Source: Brevundimonas sp. (lineage in GTDB: Bacteria > Pseudomonadota > Alphaproteobacteria > Caulobacterales > Caulobacteraceae). Taken from it: a stretch of 20,804 nucleotides of DNA. Shown here one piece after another: positions 14,509 to 20,804 of this stretch; positions within the stretch are counted from its first letter, which is position 1, and each line of letters starts with the position of its first letter. Where the stretch lies: NCBI RefSeq assembly GCF_031082345.1, contig NZ_JAVHLH010000015.1, positions 1-20,804 on the forward strand, written 5' to 3'. The notes under the pieces were generated by a model. The model was not told the origin of the DNA and made no database searches. It saw only the letters and a program-made list of their open reading frames with translations. Made by a program: the position numbers and the translations under genes.

Positions 14509-14537
14509 TTGGACGGGACGGCGGGGCTGCTTATCCT
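14509..14537 (+). promoter_or_regulatory. Candidate housekeeping promoter of hrcA-grpE
   Basis: TTGGAC (14509-14514), a 17-bp spacer and TATCCT (14532-14537) resemble a sigma-70 class promoter, leaving a leader of about 80 nt before hrcA. No CIRCE element (TTAGCACTC-N9-GAGTGCTAA) is seen in this gap, so hrcA autoregulation by CIRCE is not apparent here. Confidence 0.35.
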
Positions 14538-14626
14538 GAAACCGTGAGCCTGTATTCCCCCCTGTCCGCGCCTTCCGCCGTCCGGCTGCGCCCGGCCGGG
14601 GTCGAGGCCGTCTTCCGGCGCCGCCG

Positions 14627-15715
14627 ATGAAACCGCCCCTGCTGACCTCGACCGCCCTGGAGACCGGCAGCCTGACCGGGCTGGACCAGCGCGCCCGCGA
14701 CATCTTCCGCCGCATCGTCGAGACCTATCTGGAGACAGGAGAACCGGTCGGGTCGCGGACCCTGTCCCTGACCGGGGTGGCCCTGTCGCCGGCCTCGATC
14801 CGCAACACCATGCAGGACCTGACCCTGGCCGGCCTGCTGGGCTCGCCCCACACCTCGGCCGGGCGCATCCCGACCCACGCCGGCCTCCGCCTGTTCGTCG
14901 ACGGCCTGCTGGAGATCGGCGACGTCGGGGCTGAGGAGCGGCGCGAGATCGACGCCCGCCTCGCCGGCAGCGGCCGCAATTTCGAGGAGGCGCTGAACGA
15001 GGCCTCGTCCCTGCTGTCGGGTCTGGCGGGCGGCGCCAGCATCGTGGCCAGCCCGGTGCGCGAGGCGGGGGTCAAGCACGTCGAATTCGTCGCCCTGGGC
15101 CACGATCAGGCCCTGGCGGTGCTGGTCGGCGACGACGGCTCGGTCGAGAACCGGCTGATGCCGCTGAAGGCGGGGGTGACGCCCTCGACCCTTCAGGAGG
15201 CGTCCAACTTCCTCAACGCCCGGCTCAAGGGCCGCCCGCTGCACGAGGCGCGCACCGAGATGCGCACCGAGCTGGACGCCGCCCGGCGCGAGCTGAACGC
15301 CGCCGCCGCCCGCCTGGTCGAGGACGGCATGGCCGCCTGGTCCGGCGGGGCCGAGCGGGAACGGTCGCTGATCGTGCGCGGCCGCGCCAATCTGCTGCAC
15401 GACCGCGAGACCGCCGAGGACCTCGAACGGGTGCGGGTCCTGTTCGACGATCTGGAGCAGAAGGAACAGCTGATCGGCCTGCTCGACGGGGTCTCGACGG
15501 CCCAGGGGGTGCGCATCTTCATCGGCGCGGAAACACGACTGTTTTCGCTTTCGGGTTCCGCCGTGATCGCGGCGCCCTATATGACGGGCCGGCAGCGGGT
15601 GCTGGGCGCCATCGGCGTCATCGGCCCCGCAAGACTGAACTACGCCCGCGTCATACCGTTGGTGGACTATACCGCCCGGGTGCTGGGCCGGATTCTGGAC
15701 GGACAAGAAACTTGA
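14627..15715 (+). CDS. hrcA: Heat-inducible transcription repressor HrcA
   Basis: The repressor that binds CIRCE elements, typically ahead of groESL, and whose folding is aided by GroEL. The 362-residue product begins with a winged helix: [26 protein letters not shown], then [47 protein letters not shown]-like dimerisation region follows, with [23 protein letters not shown]. The C-terminus ITRV-type segment reads [29 protein letters not shown]. The ATG at 14627 was used; the ribosome-binding site is weak. grpE overlaps its stop by 4 nt, so the two are translationally coupled. Confidence 0.96.
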   Translation: MKPPLLTSTALETGSLTGLDQRARDIFRRIVETYLETGEPVGSRTLSLTGVALSPASIRNTMQDLTLAGLLGSPHTSAGRIPTHAGLRLFVDGLLEIGDVGAEERREIDARLAGSGRNFEEALNEASSLLSGLAGGASIVASPVREAGVKHVEFVALGHDQALAVLVGDDGSVENRLMPLKAGVTPSTLQEASNFLNARLKGRPLHEARTEMRTELDAARRELNAAAARLVEDGMAAWSGGAERERSLIVRGRANLLHDRETAEDLERVRVLFDDLEQKEQLIGLLDGVSTAQGVRIFIGAETRLFSLSGSAVIAAPYMTGRQRVLGAIGVIGPARLNYARVIPLVDYTARVLGRILDGQET

Positions 15716-16344
15716 GCGACATTCACGACGACACCCCGACCTCCGAGGAACTGGCCGCCGACATCGGCGAGACGGAGGGCTTCGACGGCGAGCCCGACGA
15801 CGGCCTCGGGCCCATCGACGCCCTGATCGCCGAGCGCGACCAGTGGAAGGACCGCGCCCTGCGCGCCGTGGCCGAGGCCGAGAACACCAGGAAGCGGGCC
15901 GAGACCCAGTCCAACGACGCCCGCGCCTACGCCATCCAGCGCTTCGCCCGCGACCTGCTGGGCGTGGCCGACAATCTGGAGCGGGCCCTGCAGGCGGCGC
16001 CCAAGGACGCCGACGCCGGCGAGGCGGGCCTGGTCACCGGGCTGGAGCTGACCCAGAAGTCGCTGCTGCAGGCCTTCGAGGCCAACAATCTGAAGCGCGT
16101 CGCCCCCGAACCGGGCGAGGCCTTCGACCCCCACCTGCACCAGGCCATGATGGAACAGCCGTCCGACACGGTTCAGGGCGGCCAGGTGATCCAGACCCTG
16201 CAGGCCGGCTACGCCCTGTTCGGCCGCACCGTGCGCCCGGCCATGGTCGTCGTCGCCGCCAAGGGCTCCGGCGCCGCGGCCGGCAATGCGGCCTATGCCA
16301 GGGCGGCGGACCTCGAGGGCGGCAATTTCGACGGCACGGCCTGA
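15712..16344 (+). CDS. grpE: Nucleotide exchange factor GrpE
   Basis: The co-chaperone that releases ADP from DnaK and acts as a thermosensor. The 210-residue product has an acidic disordered N-terminus, then a long helical segment ([31 protein letters not shown]) forming the dimeric coiled coil. The beta-wing head follows, with [33 protein letters not shown], and [24 protein letters not shown]. The start is TTG at 15712, in the sequence ACTTGAGC, overlapping the hrcA stop (TGA 15713-15715), with GGACAAGAA just upstream. The gene ends in a short Gly/Ala-rich tail. Its partner dnaK lies 2.4 kb downstream on the same strand, separated by three opposite-strand genes. Confidence 0.96.
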   Translation: MSDIHDDTPTSEELAADIGETEGFDGEPDDGLGPIDALIAERDQWKDRALRAVAEAENTRKRAETQSNDARAYAIQRFARDLLGVADNLERALQAAPKDADAGEAGLVTGLELTQKSLLQAFEANNLKRVAPEPGEAFDPHLHQAMMEQPSDTVQGGQVIQTLQAGYALFGRTVRPAMVVVAAKGSGAAAGNAAYARAADLEGGNFDGTA

Positions 16345-16346
16345 CC

Positions 16347-16491
16347 GTCTCCTCCCCGTTCGCGCTTGCGAATGGGGAGGGGGACCGCGAAGCGGTGGAG
16401 GGGCTTTGACCGCGCCCCGATCTGCCAGCCCCTCCGTCTCGCCGGCTTCGCCGTCGAGCCACCTCCCCATCGCAGGCGACGGAGAGGAGAC
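16347..16491. repeat. 145-bp composite palindromic repeat between convergent genes
   Basis: The element is bounded by an 11-bp terminal inverted repeat (GTCTCCTCCCC at 16347, GGAGAGGAGAC ending at 16491, one mismatch). Inside are a hairpin CCTCCCCGTTCGC/GCGAATGGGGAGG (16351-16380), ACCGC-GAA-GCGGT (16384-16396), and GGAGGGGCT (16397-16405) pairing with AGCCCCTCC (16427-16435). CCTCCCCATCGC (16462-16473) can also pair with the first hairpin. It fills the gap between the grpE and hydrolase stop codons, so it may terminate both. A partial copy lies at 20717-20767. It resembles the short dispersed palindromes common in Caulobacteraceae genomes. Confidence 0.8.
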
Positions 16492-16492
16492 A

Positions 16493-17398
16493 TCAGCCCT
16501 TCAGCCGCTCTCCGAACAGCGCCAGCAGCTTGGCCCATCCGTCCGCCGCGTCCGCAGCGCGGTAGCTGTCGCGGTAATCGGCGTGGAAGCCGTGCGGCGC
16601 GGCCGGATAGACGTCGATGCGGCTCTCGGTCTGCCCGGCGCGCTGCAGGGCGCTGCGCATGGCCTCGACGCTGTCCAGCGGGATGCCGCGGTCGGCCTCG
16701 CCGTACAGGCCCAGCACCGGCGCCTTGAGATCGCCGGCGATATCGACCGGCCACGGTCCGCCGGCGGCGATCTGTTCCGGCGTGGCGGTGGCCGGCGGGG
16801 CCAGACGGCCGTACCAGGCCACGCCGGCGTCGATGGCCGCGAAGCGGGCGGCGGCCTGCCACACCACCTTGCCGCCCCAGCACCAGCCGGTGATCCCGAC
16901 CTTGTCCGCATTGGCCCACAGCTGCTGGCTGGCCCAGTCGAGGGTGGCCGAGACGTCGCCCATCACCTGTTCGTAGCCGGCCGCCGCGACGATCTGCTGC
17001 ACCCGCTGCATGTCCGACAGCGGCGCCGGGTCCTCGACCCGGACGAAGAAGGCCGGGGCGATGGCGGCGTAGCCCGACTTCGCCAGCCGGCGGCAGATGT
17101 CGCGAATGTATTCGTGGACGCCGAAGATCTCGGACACCACCACAACCACCGGGAAGGGACCGTCGCCCTCCGGTCGCGCCACATAGGCCGGCAGGTCGAA
17201 GCCGTCGGGCGCGCGATAGGAGACCGACTGCGTCGTCAGTCCGTCGGCGGGGGTGCTCACCGGGCTGGCCTGGGCCGCCAGCGCGGCGGGCGCGTATCCG
17301 GCGAAGAACAGGCCGCCCAGACCGCCCGTGGCGAGGGCGCGGCGGCTGAAGCGGAAATCATCGGCCTCAGGGCCTTCGGGTCGGATCAGATCGGGCAT
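16493..17398 (-). CDS. Tat-exported dienelactone hydrolase family protein
   Basis: A 301-residue alpha/beta hydrolase. The N-terminus has a twin-arginine signal (FSRRALATGGLGGLFFAGYAPAALAA), placing the enzyme in the periplasm. The catalytic domain shows the dienelactone-hydrolase pattern: VVVVSEIFGVHEYIRDICRRLAKSGY, the nucleophile Cys173 in GITGWCWGGKVVW, an Asp in LGLYGEADRGIP and a His in YPAAPHGFHADYRDSY. Classical members open cyclic enol-lactones in chloroaromatic breakdown, but most exported homologues have unknown substrates. The start at 17398 has GGAGG 5 nt upstream; a longer frame to 17458 adds nothing family-like. The gene ends against the composite repeat. Confidence 0.88.
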   Translation of the reverse strand: MPDLIRPEGPEADDFRFSRRALATGGLGGLFFAGYAPAALAAQASPVSTPADGLTTQSVSYRAPDGFDLPAYVARPEGDGPFPVVVVVSEIFGVHEYIRDICRRLAKSGYAAIAPAFFVRVEDPAPLSDMQRVQQIVAAAGYEQVMGDVSATLDWASQQLWANADKVGITGWCWGGKVVWQAAARFAAIDAGVAWYGRLAPPATATPEQIAAGGPWPVDIAGDLKAPVLGLYGEADRGIPLDSVEAMRSALQRAGQTESRIDVYPAAPHGFHADYRDSYRAADAADGWAKLLALFGERLKG

Positions 17399-17483
17399 GG
17401 CGGCCTCCGGCTCGGGAAAGCGGGACAGTGACGCGGGGTCCCCGGGGCGTCGAGTCACGGGCGAGTGATGAGGGAGGGGCTGG

Positions 17484-17501
17484 GGGCTAGGGCTAGGGCT
17501 A
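17484..17501. repeat. Three tandem GGGCTA hexamers at the alkB stop codon
   Basis: Positions 17484-17501 are three perfect copies of GGGCTA. The last contains the stop codon of the AlkB-like gene (TAG on the minus strand, 17499-17501). A simple slippage-prone microsatellite in the 100-bp gap before the hydrolase gene, where nothing else is seen. Confidence 0.7.
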
Positions 17502-18116
17502 GTCCCTCGCCTTGCGCAGCGTCAGGTTCAGCCGCCCCCCGCCCTCGATCAGCCCCGACGACCCGGCCAGGATTCGGTCGATCCCGTGCCGCGCCAGCCG
17601 CGCCGGCCCGGTCAGGGCGCAGACGTCGCCCGAAGTCAGCCGCACCGACCGCGTCGGTCCGCCCTCCGCCGCGCCGAAGCGGAACACCGCCGTATCCCCC
17701 AGCGACACCGACAGCACCGGCGCGGCCCTGTCCGCCTCGTCGAGGTCCTGATGCAGTCCCATCCTGGCCCCGTCACGAAACAGGTTGACCAGACAGGCGT
17801 CCGGCGGCTCGGGCCAGCCGGTCAGGTCGCGCCAGAGCTCGAGCAGCCGCTCCGGCATCGGCGGCCACGGCGCCCTGGTCACCGGATGGGTCGGCTGATA
17901 GCGGTAACCGCCCCGGTCCGAGACCCAGCCCAGCGGGCCCAGGCTGGTCATCTCGACCGAGAACGGCCGCCCGGCCCGCGTCGTCGGCCGGTAGAAGGGG
18001 GCGGTTTCGACCGCCGCCAGCACCGCGTCACGCAGGGCGGCCTGTTCGTCCGGCGACAGGGCCGCGGGCCACAGGCGCAAGCCCTCCAGCCCGGTGTCGA
18101 TCTCGCGCGGCGCCAA
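17499..18116 (-). CDS. alkB: AlkB-like Fe(II)/2-oxoglutarate-dependent dioxygenase
   Basis: A 205-residue protein resembling AlkB, which removes alkyl lesions (1-methyladenine, 3-methylcytosine) from DNA or RNA by oxidative demethylation. Visible are PFSVEMTSLGPLGWVSDRGGYRYQPTHP, then NLFRDGARMGLHQDLDEAD with the iron ligands His122 and Asp124, a distal His in ARHGIDRIL, and the 2-oxoglutarate-binding arginines in GGRLNLTLRKA. The best start is TTG at 18116, just 3 bp after the stop of the small secreted-protein gene; no ribosome-binding site is visible, which suggests translational coupling. Other in-frame starts would truncate the fold. No SOS or Ada-box-like site is seen ahead of this pair. 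Confidence 0.87.
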   Translation of the reverse strand: MAPREIDTGLEGLRLWPAALSPDEQAALRDAVLAAVETAPFYRPTTRAGRPFSVEMTSLGPLGWVSDRGGYRYQPTHPVTRAPWPPMPERLLELWRDLTGWPEPPDACLVNLFRDGARMGLHQDLDEADRAAPVLSVSLGDTAVFRFGAAEGGPTRSVRLTSGDVCALTGPARLARHGIDRILAGSSGLIEGGGRLNLTLRKARD

Positions 18117-18119
18117 GAC

Positions 18120-18485
18120 TCAGCGGGTCAGGTAGTAGTCGGCGATGCGGCAGACGTTGATGTTCTCGCGCAGCAGCGTCTGGCCGCCGGCCAGTCCGGC
18201 CCTCAGGTCGTAGAGGCAACCGCCGGCCCCGTCGTCGATGGTCACGGGCACGCTGGCGCCGCTCGCCACCGGCGTTCCGCCCAGCAGATCGGCGCCGAAT
18301 GTTCCGGTGCGGACGTCGGCGGCCTGCAGGGTCTGCAGCGCCACGCCGGTCTGGTTGTGGATGCGGACACGGCGGTTCTGGCCGTCCCCCGACTGGCCCT
18401 GCGGCGTCGGCGCGGCGCCGGCCAACCCGGCCAGGCCCAGCGAGGCGGCGATCAGGGCGGCGGTGAAAGTCCTCCGGGCGTGCAT
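18120..18485 (-). CDS. Small secreted protein with two conserved-type cysteines, function unknown
   Basis: A 121-residue product with a Sec signal peptide (RRTFTAALIAASLGLAGLAGAA). The mature part is about 95 residues: RRVRIHNQTGVALQTLQAADV, a Gly-rich stretch ADLLGGTPVASGASVPVTIDDGAGG, CLYDLRAG with Cys90, and NINVCRIADYYL with Cys112. I recall a widespread proteobacterial family with the same layout (a hydrophilic N...TG, DLLG, DDG.G.C.YDLR and a final N.C), always annotated hypothetical. The two Cys could form a disulfide in the periplasm. The ATG at 18485 has AAGGAGG 5 nt upstream, the best in its neighbourhood. The AlkB-like gene starts 3 bp after its stop, so they share an mRNA. Confidence 0.75.
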   Translation of the reverse strand: MHARRTFTAALIAASLGLAGLAGAAPTPQGQSGDGQNRRVRIHNQTGVALQTLQAADVRTGTFGADLLGGTPVASGASVPVTIDDGAGGCLYDLRAGLAGGQTLLRENINVCRIADYYLTR

Positions 18486-18529
18486 GGGCCCCTCCTTCTG
18501 ACGGGCCGCGTCGGCACGTCGTTAACGCC

Positions 18530-18557
18530 ACTATATGCCGTTGCGCGCTTCGTGACA
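18530..18557 (-). promoter_or_regulatory. Candidate promoter of the secreted protein-alkB pair
   Basis: On the minus strand TGTCAC (18557-18552), a 16-bp spacer and TATAGT (18535-18530) could serve as -35/-10, leaving a leader of about 40 nt. The -10 is good, the -35 poor. Confidence 0.3.
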
Positions 18558-18593
18558 CACCTGACGGAGACTGACGCTGAATCGCGATCAGGC

Positions 18594-18621
18594 CTTGCGG
18601 GCCGTGGGGTGTTTCCCATAT
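18594..18621 (+). promoter_or_regulatory. Heat-shock (sigma-32 type) promoter of dnaK
   Basis: CTTGCG (18594-18599), a 15-bp spacer and CCCATAT (18615-18621) fit the alphaproteobacterial RpoH promoter pattern (CTTG.. / CCCATnT). Transcription would start near 18628, giving a dnaK leader of about 150 nt. The rest of the 292-bp gap (18486-18777) holds only this, the opposite-strand candidate promoter and a weak CCCC...GGGG hairpin near 18640-18660. Confidence 0.65.
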
Positions 18622-18777
18622 CGGCGACAACCCGCCGGAAAACCCCGCAGACCGTGGGGCTATCCGACCGGAACCGTACAATCGACCAAGACCCTGCTAC
18701 CGGGGGCGGTCACGCGCGGCGCTTCGATCCAAAAGGCCGCCGCACCGTCCGCTGAAATGGAGTGAAAGACAAAAAAC

Positions 18778-20709
<1,932 letters not shown>

Positions 20710-20716
20710 GGCGTTT

Positions 20717-20767
20717 CCTCCCCATCGCAGCGCGATGGGGAGGGGGACCGCGAAGCGGTGGAGGGGC
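20717..20767. repeat. Second copy of the palindromic repeat, terminator-like, after dnaK
   Basis: CCTCCCCATCGC (20717-20728), loop AGC and GCGATGGGGAGG (20732-20743) form a perfect 12-bp stem. Then come GGGACCGCGAAGCGGTGGAGGGGC, shared base for base with 16381-16404. Only the left half of the longer element is present before the window ends. Its position just after the dnaK stop suits a transcription terminator or mRNA-stabilising hairpin. Bases 20768-20804 show no feature. Confidence 0.8.
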
Positions 20768-20804
20768 CGCCGGCCTCGAGCTCTGTCGTTCATGGAACGG
20801 AAAG

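Noticed and set aside
14498..14626. Search for a CIRCE element between rph and hrcA
   Set aside because: No TTAGCACTC or GAGTGCTAA half-site is present in this gap.
17484..17501. GGGCTA repeats as a telomere-like or regulatory array
   Set aside because: Only three copies at a gene end in a circular-type bacterial chromosome; simple slippage is sufficient.

Overview
The window is high-GC (roughly two thirds G+C by eye), gene-dense chromosomal DNA. Protein similarity recognised by eye, a GTTC-N7-GTTC SOS box, a TTAA-N7-TTAA CtrA-type site and a CTTG/CCCAT-type heat-shock promoter all point to an alphaproteobacterium of the Caulobacterales, most like Brevundimonas/Caulobacter. No rRNA, tRNA, CRISPR array, phage or complete insertion sequence was seen. 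About twenty protein genes cover almost the whole window.

Layout. 1-4770: a 3'-truncated mmcB (SOS-box controlled), hslU, a small GxxExxY-family PD-(D/E)XK gene enclosed by a 43-bp inverted repeat, a secreted tandem NTF2-like protein, a TauE/SafE permease (+ strand) and hslV. The two subunits of the HslVU protease are therefore separated by about 2.4 kb and three unrelated genes. 4712-5927: a palindromic operator candidate, a stand-alone BLUF blue-light sensor and a MoeB/ThiF-type E1 enzyme. 5924-9004: an exported S9 prolyl-oligopeptidase-type peptidase and a D-2-hydroxyacid (glyoxylate/hydroxypyruvate) reductase, both on the minus strand. 9050-13762: an exported SH3-like protein followed by fabA, fabB, a CPA1 cation/proton antiporter and fabI, i.e. 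the unsaturated fatty-acid module with an antiporter inside it. 13772-16344: rph, divergent from hrcA-grpE. 16347-16491: a composite palindromic repeat. 16493-18485: three minus-strand genes (Tat-exported dienelactone-hydrolase family protein, AlkB-like dioxygenase, small secreted two-cysteine protein). 18594-20709: a heat-shock type promoter and dnaK, followed by a second, shorter copy of the palindromic repeat.

Two themes stand out. One is proteostasis (HslU, HslV, HrcA, GrpE, DnaK), with a good heat-shock promoter only at dnaK. The other is fatty-acid synthesis (FabA isomerises/dehydrates, FabB elongates the unsaturated branch, FabI reduces). The most unexplained structure is the GxxExxY gene filling the space between two inward-facing arms that each carry four CACRACG motifs at identical 9-11-9 spacing. 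Next are the perfect 9+9 palindrome ahead of the BLUF gene and the CtrA-like site built from rare codons at the start of the reductase gene. Most of the rest is conserved housekeeping sequence.
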